Source: WHSV01 sp050693895 | GTDB lineage: Bacteria > Actinomycetota > CADDZG01 > WHSQ01 | Length of the DNA stretch: 64,000 bases | Assembly (NCBI GenBank): GCA_050693895.1 | Contig: JBOGWS010000009.1 | Coordinates: 1 to 64,000, forward strand | Reading direction: 5' to 3' | Shown here: positions 26,691 through 35,069 of the stretch, piece by piece | How the letters are laid out: each line of letters begins with the position of its first letter | How positions within the stretch are numbered: position 1 is the stretch's first letter | Position numbers and translations under genes: made by a program | The notes under the pieces: model-generated | Database searches by the model: none | Told to the model about the DNA's origin: nothing | The model's input: only the letters and a program-made list of their open reading frames with translations

Positions 26691-27050
26691 ATGATCAAGA
26701 GGATTCTTGCAGCCTTCGGAATCGTCGCCCTGTTGGCCACTGCATGTGGCGGCGACGATGGAGATCCGGCGGCCGCGTCGGGAGATGGCGGCAGCAGCGT
26801 GACGTTGACGGCCGCAGACTTCTCCTTCGAGCCGGATACCGTGACGGCCGGCGCGGGCGACACGATCGAGTTGTCGAACGAGGGCGAGTCTCCGCACAAC
26901 CTCCAAGCCGAGGAGGCGGACCTCGACGAGGACGTCGATGCCGGCGAGACCGTCTCAATCGACCTCGCCGACGTCGAGCCGGGGACCTACGACTTCATCT
27001 GCAAGTTCCACCCCGAAGACATGACGGGTACGCTCGAGATCACGGAGTGA
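26691..27050 (+). CDS. Small cupredoxin lipoprotein
   Basis: 119 residues from ATG 26691, with AAGGAGA at 26679-26685 overlapping the previous stop. Lipobox LLATAC (Cys 19), a Gly/Asp/Ser linker, then a single cupredoxin domain: ADFSFEPDTVTAGAGDTIEL, GESPHNLQ (His), and FICKFHPEDMTG (Cys, His, Met), the complete type-1 copper ligand set. It resembles the second domain of the upstream protein, so the pair probably arose by duplication. Likely role: surface electron transfer or copper handling. Confidence 0.88.
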   Translation: MIKRILAAFGIVALLATACGGDDGDPAAASGDGGSSVTLTAADFSFEPDTVTAGAGDTIELSNEGESPHNLQAEEADLDEDVDAGETVSIDLADVEPGTYDFICKFHPEDMTGTLEITE

Positions 27051-27063
27051 GTTCAAACCTGCG

Positions 27064-27099
27064 GCCCCGATAGGTCATCGACTCTTCGATCGCCGGGGC
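27064..27099 (+). terminator. Terminator-like hairpin after cupredoxin genes
   Basis: GCCCCG (27064-27069) pairs with CGGGGC (27094-27099), and an inner ATCG/CGAT pairing closes a compact stem; TTT follows. It lies 14 bases after the cupredoxin stop, consistent with the end of that transcript. Confidence 0.45.
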
Positions 27100-27218
27100 T
27101 TTCGCGCAGAATCGACCAGTTCCATGGCAGTTTTCTTTAAAGATCTTTGTTCCGAGCAGGGAGGAACTGGGTATCTAGCGAACAGCTAGTCAGTGGAGCA
27201 ACAACTGGGGGGTTCGCC

Positions 27219-27818
27219 GTGAAAAGGGTCATCTGCTTGCTCACTTCCTGTCTGATTCTTTCTTGGGCGTTCTCTGGACCCGCCACTGCTCAGTCGCTCA
27301 CGGGGCCACTCGACAAGGTGGTCGACGAAGTCAAGGAGCCCGTCGACCAGGTCAAAGAGGTGGTCAAGGAGCCCGTCGACCAGGTCGTAAAGGATGCGAC
27401 CGAGGTCGCCAAGGTTCCAAGCGGTTCCGTCGACAAGCCCCAGACGGCCCCCGCGTTGAGCGGACCGACCTCCGCCCAATCCGAGCCGGCCAACTCTGCG
27501 TCCGGCGCCTCAGTCGCACACAACAACGTCGCGCGCGCGACAAAGCCTTTGGTCATGTCCTCGAAGAATGCCAAGCGAGGCGGACCGGAGGGCGACACCG
27601 AGGAGGTGGTGTCGGCGGGCAACATGATCGAGCCTGCTCAGGTGAAGGGCGCGCAGATCATCACGCCGGCGACCGAAGTCGATGAGTCCGAGGGATCGGG
27701 TCTGTCTCGCACCGGCGTGCAGATTCTGACCTGGCTGACCCTGGCCGGTTGGTTGCTGGGCGCAGGGTGGGCGTTCTTCTGGCGGGGACGATCTCGGGTG
27801 CGCGTCGCTACGTCATGA
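27219..27818 (+). CDS. Secreted surface protein with EPVDQV repeats and sortase-like tail
   Basis: 199 residues from GTG 27219. Signal peptide (about 1-25, ending SGPATAQS), then an amphipathic repeat region in which KEPVDQV occurs twice within DEVKEPVDQVKEVVKEPVDQV, followed by a Ser/Ala/Pro-rich spacer. The C-terminus has a short LSRTG motif, a hydrophobic stretch of about 20 residues (ILTWLTLAGWLLGAGWAFFW) and a basic tail RGRSRVR, the layout of cell-wall sorting signals, though LPXTG is degenerate. No homologue is recognised. A simple C-terminal membrane anchor is the alternative. Confidence 0.72.
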   Translation: MKRVICLLTSCLILSWAFSGPATAQSLTGPLDKVVDEVKEPVDQVKEVVKEPVDQVVKDATEVAKVPSGSVDKPQTAPALSGPTSAQSEPANSASGASVAHNNVARATKPLVMSSKNAKRGGPEGDTEEVVSAGNMIEPAQVKGAQIITPATEVDESEGSGLSRTGVQILTWLTLAGWLLGAGWAFFWRGRSRVRVATS

Positions 27819-28465
27819 CTCTCACACGCCGGCGCGTGATCTTCGTTGCAATGATCGTGGCTGCGCTGGTCCTGGAGGTCGCAATCCTCGTGTGGTTCTT
27901 CGGTTACCCAAACAGCTCCGAGGATGAGCCGGTGATAAGTGACGGCAAAGTCGAGTCGCGATTCGGCGATACGACCGGCTGTGGCGAGTCATCCCCCGCC
28001 GGCTCATCGGCATCCAATGCTCGATTCGACGACACAAAGCGTTTTGCGGTCGAGGTTCCACCGGAGTGGAGGGGCAAGACAGAAGGCAGCGTCGTCACGC
28101 TCAACAAGAAGAACGGCCGGGCCACGCTGTCGGTGGGTCGCGCGCGGTCCGGCGACCTGTCGGTTGCGCTCGAGGATCTGCGCGCCACCCTTAGTCGGTC
28201 GTACCCAGACCTGAACATCACGAGCGTGGAAAGCCTCATACTCGACGGCTGCCCGGCTCGGTCGATCGCGGGTCGCGCTCGCAACACCCAGGGGGCGAAT
28301 CTGAACTTCGAGGGAGTGGTCGTCTCCGGACCTACCGACAACTTCGTGATCGCGGGATTCCTCGAGCGTGGTTCAGAGCCCCGTCTGGACGCGAGTGTTG
28401 AACGCGTTATTCGCTCTGTGCGCTTCTATCTCACGGCCGAGGGAGAACGCTCCGCTAGATCCTGA
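27815..28465 (+). CDS. Membrane-anchored hypothetical protein
   Basis: 216 residues from ATG 27815, overlapping the upstream gene by 4 bases (ATGA). An N-terminal basic stretch and one membrane segment (about residues 8-30: VIFVAMIVAALVLEVAILVWFFG) precede an extracytoplasmic domain. That domain begins with FDDTKRFAVEVPPEWRGKTEGSVVTLNKKNG, a pattern like PsbP/LpqN-type lipoprotein folds in which a protein-conserved PxxW is followed by beta strands, and has two cysteines (about 51 and 149). The function is unknown. Coupling to the surface protein upstream suggests a joint envelope role. Confidence 0.7.
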   Translation: MTLTRRRVIFVAMIVAALVLEVAILVWFFGYPNSSEDEPVISDGKVESRFGDTTGCGESSPAGSSASNARFDDTKRFAVEVPPEWRGKTEGSVVTLNKKNGRATLSVGRARSGDLSVALEDLRATLSRSYPDLNITSVESLILDGCPARSIAGRARNTQGANLNFEGVVVSGPTDNFVIAGFLERGSEPRLDASVERVIRSVRFYLTAEGERSARS

Positions 28466-29300
28466 AGAACAGACCCGCGAACTTGCGTGCCGCGTCGAGA
28501 TCGCCGTACGGAGTTCCCGAGCGGGTGCGACCGAAGGCCGTGAGCACCAGGCTGACCGGATCGAAGTCGATGAGGACGGGCAGATCGTCAGCCGACCCCG
28601 GCTCGTAGGCCATACCTTCCCCCGTGACCGTCACCCGATAGGTGGCCGCGTTGCGGCCCGAGACGCGCACGCCCACCTCGAGGGTCTCTCCACCGAGCCT
28701 CGACACGTCGGTGGTGGCCTGCCACAGAACGAACATGAATGGCACAAGCATGTCTGCTGCGTCTGCGCTCATGAAGTGAGGCATGCCGAGTCCCTCGCGC
28801 AGATCCCAGCTGTGCACCCCATAGTCCATCAATTGACCGATCGGATAGAAGAACGCCGGCACCGGACCCATGTACGCGTGAGTGATGAGGAAGTTACTCC
28901 AGTCCTGCTCGTCTACTTCCTCGAACATCTTCATCGCCCGCGCGAAGTCCTCGCGCAACCGCGCAATCAGCTCATCCTGTGGGGCACCGCTGAGTGCTTG
29001 GGCTCGCTTATCCGCCGTGACGGCCATCTCGGTAAGGGGGGCGAGGGCCTCGGCCGTGTCACCGGCCCGCGTCGTCTCGAAACGGTCGAGATAGCCCTCG
29101 GTGGTGTCGGCGATGTGAGCGACGATGTTCCTGACGCGCCAGTGTCCTGCTGAAGTAGGTGAGTCCCAGTTCTCCGGTTTCTCGGCTATATCGAAGAATC
29201 CCTCCGCCTCCTCGCGCACCACGCGCAGCAGGTTGTCCTTTGCCGCGAAATTGGTGGCATCCCACTGGGACTGTGAGGCGTCCTGCTCGGCGATCGACAT
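28455..29300 (-). CDS. Mycothiol-dependent maleylpyruvate isomerase/DinB-family enzyme
   Basis: 281 residues from ATG 29300, with GGGGGGAAGG upstream. DinB-like four-helix fold of the TIGR03083 type: GHWRVRNIVAHIADTTEGYL (His ligand, about residues 54-73), then YPIGQLMDYGVHSWDLREGLG with further metal-binding His residues, and a C-terminal MDMPI-type beta domain. Members use mycothiol, the actinobacterial thiol, for isomerisation or conjugation. The substrate is not predictable; the divergent VOC dioxygenase hints at aromatic or quinone chemistry. It overlaps the preceding plus-strand gene tail by 11 bases. Confidence 0.83.
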   Translation of the reverse strand: MSIAEQDASQSQWDATNFAAKDNLLRVVREEAEGFFDIAEKPENWDSPTSAGHWRVRNIVAHIADTTEGYLDRFETTRAGDTAEALAPLTEMAVTADKRAQALSGAPQDELIARLREDFARAMKMFEEVDEQDWSNFLITHAYMGPVPAFFYPIGQLMDYGVHSWDLREGLGMPHFMSADAADMLVPFMFVLWQATTDVSRLGGETLEVGVRVSGRNAATYRVTVTGEGMAYEPGSADDLPVLIDFDPVSLVLTAFGRTRSGTPYGDLDAARKFAGLFFRI

Positions 29301-29335
29301 AACCTTCCCCCCGTAGGTAGGTACACGGACCGTTC

Positions 29336-29364
29336 TTGGGGCCGATTGTGACACTGGTTATAGT
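29336..29364 (+). promoter_or_regulatory. Sigma70-like promoter of the VOC-HxlR operon
   Basis: -35 TTGGGG (29336-29341), 17-base spacer, -10 TATAGT (29359-29364), followed by an AT-rich island. Transcription would start near 29371, about 50 bases before the ATG at 29422. The -10 is good, the -35 moderate. HxlR could bind the adjoining AT-rich stretch. Confidence 0.5.
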
Positions 29365-29421
29365 TACTTACAAGAGATTAGTTGACGAGCCACCACGGCA
29401 GGCGAACCTCGAGGAGGCAGT

Positions 29422-30342
29422 ATGAAGCTGGAAGGCATCCACCACATCACCGCAATCACGGGCGACGCTCCTCAGAACGTGAGGTTCTACTCCGACACGC
29501 TCGGTCTCCGACTCGTGAAGAAGTCGGTCAATCAGGACGACCCGACCGTTTACCACCTCTTCTACGCGGACGAGGAGGGTGGGGCGGGCTCCGACATCAC
29601 GTTCTTCGAGTACCCGAGGGCGGGGCGCGGCCGAGCGGGGGCGGGCATGGTTCACCGAATCACCTGGCGCGTCGGCTCAACCGACGCCCTCGACTTCTGG
29701 GCCAAGCGCCTAGAGGATCGCGGAGTCGCAACCGAGCGGGACGGCGACAGGCTTCGCTTCTACGATCCCGAGGGCCTGGGTCTCGAGCTCGCCGTTGTTG
29801 AAACGACCGACGAGCCGCTGAGCGCGCGTCACCCCGCCATTCCACACGAGTTTGCCCTGCAGGGTTTCGATGGAGTGCGCGTGTACACGGTCGATCCCGC
29901 CGCTAGCAATGACTTCCTCGGTTCGACCATGAACTTCGATCGGAAGTCGGACTCGTCATGGATCGCGCGCGGCGAGCAGCGCGGCGGCTTCTATGTCTAC
30001 GACGAAGCACCCAATCAGGCGGGCCTGAGTGGCGCGGGCACGGTTCATCACATCGCGTGGGCGACGCCGATGGACGAGCACCCGGCATGGCATGAGCGGA
30101 TCGGCAGGGCCGGAGCCGACGTCACCCCGATCATCGATCGCTACTACTTCAAGTCGATCTACTTCCGCGAACCGTCCGGCGTGCTGTTCGAGATCGCGAC
30201 TCTTGGCCCGGGCTTCGCCGTCGACGAGCCGGTCGAATCGCTCGGTGAGCGTCTCGCTCTGCCTCCGGACTACGAGCATCTGCGCGACAAGCTCGCCGAT
30301 GTCCTGACTCCGTTGCCGGATCCCCGAGCCGAGTCGAGCTAG
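29422..30342 (+). CDS. VOC-family ring-cleaving dioxygenase (MhqO/LinE-like)
   Basis: 306 residues, with GAGGAGG at 29410-29416. Two vicinal-oxygen-chelate domains: the N-terminal begins LEGIHHITAITGDAPQNVRFYSDTLGLRLVKKSVNQDD (typical of hydroquinone dioxygenases) and the second domain starts near residue 150. Candidate metal ligands are His in IHHITA, His in GTVHHIAWAT and Glu in VLFEIATLGPGFAVDE. In Bacillus, similar genes are controlled by quinone-sensing regulators; here an HxlR regulator follows 2 bases downstream. Likely cleaves hydroquinone-type rings. Confidence 0.88.
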   Translation: MKLEGIHHITAITGDAPQNVRFYSDTLGLRLVKKSVNQDDPTVYHLFYADEEGGAGSDITFFEYPRAGRGRAGAGMVHRITWRVGSTDALDFWAKRLEDRGVATERDGDRLRFYDPEGLGLELAVVETTDEPLSARHPAIPHEFALQGFDGVRVYTVDPAASNDFLGSTMNFDRKSDSSWIARGEQRGGFYVYDEAPNQAGLSGAGTVHHIAWATPMDEHPAWHERIGRAGADVTPIIDRYYFKSIYFREPSGVLFEIATLGPGFAVDEPVESLGERLALPPDYEHLRDKLADVLTPLPDPRAESS

Positions 30343-30344
30343 CC

Positions 30345-30695
30345 ATGGCGACCAGCCCGGACAAAGCCTTCTGTCCGCACTTTCAAAAAGCCATCGAGCT
30401 GGTGGGCAAGAGGTGGAGCGGCACGATACTGCGCGCGATCATGTATCGCGCGCTGCGGTTCTCGGAGATATCGACGCACATCGAGGAGATCTCCGACAGG
30501 TCGCTTTCGCTTCGACTGAAGGAGCTCGAGACCGAGGGCTTGATCACGCGCATAGTCGAGGCGACCCAGCCGGTGGGCGTTAGTTACCAGCTGACAGACA
30601 AGGGACGCGCGCTCGAGTCGGTCATCACCGAGCTCGAGAGCTGGGCGCACGATTGGGTGGCGCCGCACGAGCACGCCGAGACGCACGCGCGTTGA
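30345..30695 (+). CDS. HxlR-family transcriptional regulator
   Basis: 116 residues. Winged-helix HxlR fold: CPHFQKAIELVGKRWSGTILRAI, LRFSEISTHIEEISDRSLSLRLKELETEGLI and YQLTDKGRAL. A Cys at position 10 sits where the redox or quinone-sensing Cys of YodB/HypR-type members lies, so thiol modification by electrophiles may be the signal. It probably controls its own operon with the VOC dioxygenase and perhaps the ligase operon starting 29 bases later. Confidence 0.9.
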   Translation: MATSPDKAFCPHFQKAIELVGKRWSGTILRAIMYRALRFSEISTHIEEISDRSLSLRLKELETEGLITRIVEATQPVGVSYQLTDKGRALESVITELESWAHDWVAPHEHAETHAR

Positions 30696-30724
30696 GAGGC
30701 TCACCACACGACGAGACGGGGACC

Positions 30725-32245
30725 GTGCTGACGATCCCCGGCCTCTTCGGATCGGCCGTGGAAAGCTCGCCCGCGAAGGTATGGCTCCACTTCGAGGACT
30801 CGACCTGGACCTTCGAGCAGGCTTACGAGCGCACAACCGCCGTAGCCTCGGCGCTCGACGAAATGGGGGCCGGGCGCGGCAAGCGAGTTCTCGCGACCGC
30901 GCGCAACTCTCCCGACTACCTGTTTACCTGGCTCGCGACCGTGCATCTGGGAGCGACGATCGTCGCCGTCAACCCCGCCAGCAGTGCTGAGGAGCTCGGA
31001 GCCCTCATCGACCAGGTGCAGCCACACGTCGTGGTGAGCGACGCCGGATTGAGCGACTCGATCGAAGAGCGCTCTTCCGATACTCGACTCGTGCTCGCCG
31101 ACGACCTGTTGAACGCGCCCGCAGCGAACATTGTGGCGGCCGCTCGTCCCGAAGATGTGGCCGTCCTGATCCCCACGTCCGGCACCACCGGTCGCTCCAA
31201 GTTGGTGATGCAGACGCAGCGCGCCTACGCAATGGCGGGTGTCGGTTTTCCATTCTGGATGGGACTCGACGAGGCGGATCGCCTGATGACGTCGTTGCCG
31301 CTGTTCCACATCAACGCCCCGGCCTACTCGATGCTGGGCTCGGTCGCAGCGCGAGCCGGGCTGATCCTGCTGCCGCGCTTTTCCGGCAGCAGGTTCCTCG
31401 ACGAGGCGCGTCGCTACGGCGCGACCGAATTCAACGCGATCGGAGCCATGATTGAGATTCTGATGCGCCAGCCGGAACGGGACGACGACGCCGACAACCC
31501 CCTGCGGCTCTGCTACACGGGTCCCTCGCCGGCGAAAGAGCGTCAACTCGAAATCGAGCGGCGCTTCGGTCTCGAAGTCGTGTGCGGCTACGCGCTTTCC
31601 GAAACCCCGTATGCCCTCATCTGGAGAAAGGGCACCCGGCCCTTTGAAACTCTGGGGAGTCTGCGTCAGCATCCGACGATGGGCGAGATCAACTACGGTC
31701 GCGTCATCGAGGACGGCCAGGAGGTCGAAGTCGGTGGCAGCGGCGAGCTCGAGCTGAACAACCCCGCGGTCATGCTCGGTTACTACGGGATGCCCGAGGA
31801 GACCGACAGGGTCCTGTCCGACGGCTGGTTGCGAACCGGAGACGTCGTCACCGTCAACGATGACGGCACCTTCACTTTCGTTGGGCGCAGGAAGGAACTG
31901 ATCCGTCGGAGAGGCGAGAACCTTTCTCCAGTCGAGGTCGAGGCCGCGCTCGAAGCACATCCCGAGGTCGAGGAGGCCGCAGTGATCGGCGTTCCGTCCG
32001 AGCTGTCCGAAGAGGAGGTCAAGGCATTCGTCGTGCTCAAGGACCACGCAAGCGTCTCGCTCGGCGCGCTGCGAGACTTTGCCGGCGAGCGACTTGCTCC
32101 CTTCAAGGTTCCCAGGTACCTCGAGGCCATTGACGAACTGCCGCACACGCCTACCGGTCGCATCGCGAAGCACGAGTTGTCCAAGGTTCGCAATGATCGT
32201 GAGAGCGACTTCGAGCCGGCCCGGGCAAGTGGGGAGAAGCAATGA
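30725..32245 (+). CDS. AMP-forming acyl-CoA synthetase/ligase
   Basis: 506 residues from GTG 30725; an in-frame TTG at 30692 overlapping the HxlR stop is an alternative. ANL superfamily: P-loop LIPTSGTTGRSKLVM (about 155-170), the family's A5-type region YALSETPYALIW, DGWLRTGDVVTVNDDGTFTFVGRRKELIRRRGENLSPVEVE, and catalytic Lys in PTGRIAKHEL. It activates a carboxylic acid to its CoA ester. The next two genes (citryl-CoA-lyase-like, aconitase-like) overlap in tight coupling, so a citrate-like tricarboxylate or its precursor may be the substrate; that is inference. Confidence 0.9.
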   Translation: MLTIPGLFGSAVESSPAKVWLHFEDSTWTFEQAYERTTAVASALDEMGAGRGKRVLATARNSPDYLFTWLATVHLGATIVAVNPASSAEELGALIDQVQPHVVVSDAGLSDSIEERSSDTRLVLADDLLNAPAANIVAAARPEDVAVLIPTSGTTGRSKLVMQTQRAYAMAGVGFPFWMGLDEADRLMTSLPLFHINAPAYSMLGSVAARAGLILLPRFSGSRFLDEARRYGATEFNAIGAMIEILMRQPERDDDADNPLRLCYTGPSPAKERQLEIERRFGLEVVCGYALSETPYALIWRKGTRPFETLGSLRQHPTMGEINYGRVIEDGQEVEVGGSGELELNNPAVMLGYYGMPEETDRVLSDGWLRTGDVVTVNDDGTFTFVGRRKELIRRRGENLSPVEVEAALEAHPEVEEAAVIGVPSELSEEEVKAFVVLKDHASVSLGALRDFAGERLAPFKVPRYLEAIDELPHTPTGRIAKHELSKVRNDRESDFEPARASGEKQ

Positions 32246-33069
32246 GCGAGACCTCCGGAACGGGATCTTCCGAAAGCAGGGACTGGCTCAAGTCGTCGAT
32301 CGGGCGTTCGACTCCCGACTCGATAACGGTGCGGGGCCGCGACCTTGCCGCCGAGGTAATGGGACAGATGTCCTTCACGGACCTCGCCTTCCTGCTGGCC
32401 GCCAACCGCACTCCATCCGAGGCCGAAGCGACGATGTTCAATGCCGTACTCGTGTCGCTCGCGGACCATGGTCTGACGCCCACAGCGCTGGCGGCCAGAT
32501 TCACCTACACAGGCGCTCCCGAATCGATGCAGGGAGCAATAGCGGCGGGATTGCTCGGGGGAGGAAGCGTTTTCCTCGGACCGGTCGAGGACACGGCCCG
32601 GTTCCTGGGCGACGTCCTCACCGGCGTTTCCGACGAGCAGCGGTCGGACGGCTCGACACTCGAGGCTTTGGCGAAGGACGCGGTTCAAACAGTTCTGGAC
32701 GCAGGCAAGAGGATTCCGGGACTCGGCCATCCCGTCCATCGCAAGACCGATCCTCGCACTCCTCGGTTCTACCAGCTCGCACAAGAGGTGGGATTGCTTG
32801 GGCCGAACCTCAGGCTGTTGAGATTCGTCGCGGCCGCTCAACAGGAAGCGACCGGCAAGGCTCTTCCCGTCAACGGCGCGGGCGCGGCGGGCGCGGTGCT
32901 GGCCGATCTCGGATTCTCTCCCTCGCTAGCGCGCGGGTTCGCGCTACTCGCTCGAACCGCGGGGCTCGTCGGTCATCTCGCAGAGGAGGCCGAGCATCCC
33001 ATCGGAATGCGTCTCTACAAGGAAGTGGACGCCAGAGCCTCGAGGAACACAGAGCCGGACACTCCGTGA
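32242..33069 (+). CDS. Citrate-synthase-superfamily protein, citryl-CoA lyase-like
   Basis: 275 residues from ATG 32242 (ATGA overlap with the ligase gene). It is short relative to citrate synthase and matches the compact citryl-CoA-lyase type. The second catalytic histidine is retained in GLGHPVHRKTDPRTPRF (about 156-172). The first-His motif GPLHGG reads GPVEDT, and the position of the catalytic Asp (usually N-x-D-G) reads PVNGAGAAGAVLADLGF, with Ala in its place. So two of the three classical catalytic residues are missing. The activity may be lyase on a CoA-activated citrate analogue, or something else. Confidence 0.82.
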   Translation: MSETSGTGSSESRDWLKSSIGRSTPDSITVRGRDLAAEVMGQMSFTDLAFLLAANRTPSEAEATMFNAVLVSLADHGLTPTALAARFTYTGAPESMQGAIAAGLLGGGSVFLGPVEDTARFLGDVLTGVSDEQRSDGSTLEALAKDAVQTVLDAGKRIPGLGHPVHRKTDPRTPRFYQLAQEVGLLGPNLRLLRFVAAAQQEATGKALPVNGAGAAGAVLADLGFSPSLARGFALLARTAGLVGHLAEEAEHPIGMRLYKEVDARASRNTEPDTP

Positions 33070-35000
33070 ACCTGACGCACCGGCTTCTATCGAAGAATCT
33101 GGTGGACGGGGAACTTCGACCCGGCGAGGAGATACACCTGAAGCCGGACCAGGTACTCGTCGAGGACGCCACTGGCTCGATGACCTACATGCAGTTCGAG
33201 TCGCTCGGCGTCGAGCGAGTCAAGGTTCCGCTGGCCGTAATGTACGTCGACCACAATGTGCTGCAGGTGGACGAGCTGAACGCAGACGAGCATCGTTACC
33301 TCCAGTCGTTCTCGTCGCGCTACGGAGTCAAGTGCTCGAAGGCCGGAAACGGGATCTCGCACAGCATTCACCTCGAGCGTTTTGCGCGCCCCGGCGAGGT
33401 TCTCATCGGAGCCGATTCGCACACCACAATGGCGGGAGCCGCGGGCATGTTCGCGGTGGGTGCGGGAGGTCTCGACGTCGCGGTTGCACTCGCGGGACAC
33501 GGTTTCTGGATTCCGTGCCCTTCGGTCGTGGCCGTCGAGTTGCGCGGAGACCTGCCGGACTGGGTCGAGGCCAAGGACGTCGTCCTGGAGTTGTTGAGGC
33601 GGCACGGGACGCGCGGGGGCCGCGACAAGGTGTTCGAGTTCGTCGGCCAGGGTGTGTCGACTCTGTCGGTGATGGAGCGCGCGACCATCTGCAACATGGT
33701 TCTCGAAACGGGGGCCACGACCGGGGTCTTCCCAAGCGACGACCGCACGCGCGAGTGGCTGTCGGCGCAGAAGCGCGGCGGCGATTTCGTCTCGATGTCG
33801 GCCGACGCCGGCGCAGCCTACGACGAGGTCGAGGTCATTGATCTGGCGTCGTTGGTACCGCTCATCGCTAAACCGCATTCTCCCGGGAACGTCGTGCCCG
33901 TCGCCGAGCTCGAGGGCACCGCGGTCGGTCAGGTGTGCGTGGGATCGTCGGTCAATTCCTCGTACGAGGACCTGGCGCGGGTCGCCGCCGTATTGCGAGA
34001 CACATCCGTGCATCAAGACGTCGACCTGACGGTCAGTCCGGGCTCGCGCCAGGTTCTCGATGCCGCCGCGCGCTCGGATGTCTACCGAGATCTCGTGGGG
34101 GCCGGCGCACGCGTGCTCGAGGCCGTCTGCGGTCCGTGTATCGGCGTGGGACAAGCTCCATCGGCGGGGGTCCCTTCGGTTCGAACCTTCAACCGCAACT
34201 TCTCGGGGCGAAGCGGGACGGAAGGCGACGTCATCTACCTCTGTTCACCCTCGGTCGCCGCGGCGACCGCGCTGCGCGGAGTCATCACGGACCCTCGGAG
34301 TCTTGGCGCCATCCCGTCCGTCAGCCCGCCGACCTACAGCCCCGAGGTCGTGGACCGCCACATCATCGAGCCGGCCGCGGCCGACAAAGCCGCTCGGGTC
34401 GAGATCCATAGAGGGCCGAACATCGTGCCGCCTCCGGTGCCGCAGCCCGTGGCACCGAGCGTTGGATCGCGTGTTCTCATCGTGCTTGGAGACGACGTGT
34501 CGACCGGAGACATGGCCCCCGACGGAGCGCTCGGGATTGCGCTCTGGTCCAACATCCCGGCCTGCGCGGAGTTCATGTTTCGGCGAACCGACCCAGAGTT
34601 TCACCGCCGGGCGCTCGAGTGGGGCGGCGGAATCATCGTGGCGGGCCACAACTACGGGCAGGGTTCGTCGCGCGAACAGGCTGCGCTGTCGGCTTCGCAC
34701 CTTGGCATTCGCACGGTCGTAGCGAAGAGCTTTGCGCGCATCCACCGGCAGAACCTGATCGCTCAGGGGATCTTGCCGTTGCTCTTCGCGTCCGAGGACG
34801 ACCACGACGCCGTTGCGCTGGGGGACGAGTGGCTGATCGAGGACCTCGGTGACGCGGTCGCCGACGGCGCGATGTTGGTGGACTGCCGCACGGGTGCGGG
34901 CTCGCACGTTCAACTGGGGATCGAGCTGCTGCTGCGCGAAAGAGAGATCCTGCTCTCGGGAGGGATGCTGGGCTACCTTCGGCCGTCTTCTACACGCTAG
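33066..35000 (+). CDS. Aconitase-family hydratase with a substituted iron-sulfur ligand
   Basis: 644 residues from GTG 33066, which overlaps the previous stop; the open frame extends much further 5' but only as shadow. Most aconitase active-site segments are present: YVDHNVLQ, GISHSIHLE, GADSHTTMAGAAG, CGPCIG, NRNFSGRSG and GQGSSREQAALS with KSFARIHRQN. The first cluster-ligand motif, normally GSCTNSSYED, is GSSVNSSYED, with Ser (codon 33948-33950) for Cys; a Cys lies three residues earlier (VCVGSS). This is probably an aconitase-like isomerase dedicated to this operon rather than the TCA-cycle enzyme. Confidence 0.87.
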   Translation: MNLTHRLLSKNLVDGELRPGEEIHLKPDQVLVEDATGSMTYMQFESLGVERVKVPLAVMYVDHNVLQVDELNADEHRYLQSFSSRYGVKCSKAGNGISHSIHLERFARPGEVLIGADSHTTMAGAAGMFAVGAGGLDVAVALAGHGFWIPCPSVVAVELRGDLPDWVEAKDVVLELLRRHGTRGGRDKVFEFVGQGVSTLSVMERATICNMVLETGATTGVFPSDDRTREWLSAQKRGGDFVSMSADAGAAYDEVEVIDLASLVPLIAKPHSPGNVVPVAELEGTAVGQVCVGSSVNSSYEDLARVAAVLRDTSVHQDVDLTVSPGSRQVLDAAARSDVYRDLVGAGARVLEAVCGPCIGVGQAPSAGVPSVRTFNRNFSGRSGTEGDVIYLCSPSVAAATALRGVITDPRSLGAIPSVSPPTYSPEVVDRHIIEPAAADKAARVEIHRGPNIVPPPVPQPVAPSVGSRVLIVLGDDVSTGDMAPDGALGIALWSNIPACAEFMFRRTDPEFHRRALEWGGGIIVAGHNYGQGSSREQAALSASHLGIRTVVAKSFARIHRQNLIAQGILPLLFASEDDHDAVALGDEWLIEDLGDAVADGAMLVDCRTGAGSHVQLGIELLLREREILLSGGMLGYLRPSSTR

Positions 35001-35069
35001 GGCGATCCTCATGGGCGGGCGACCCGGTGCCGATGCTCCTCGAGATGGATTCTCCGGGAAGCGATTGAC

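Noticed and set aside
32079..33065. Upstream extension of the aconitase-like frame over the citryl-CoA-lyase-like gene
   Set aside because: The extension is Arg/Ser-rich, unconserved and overlaps a gene with clear citrate-synthase motifs; GTG 33066 fits the family N-terminus.
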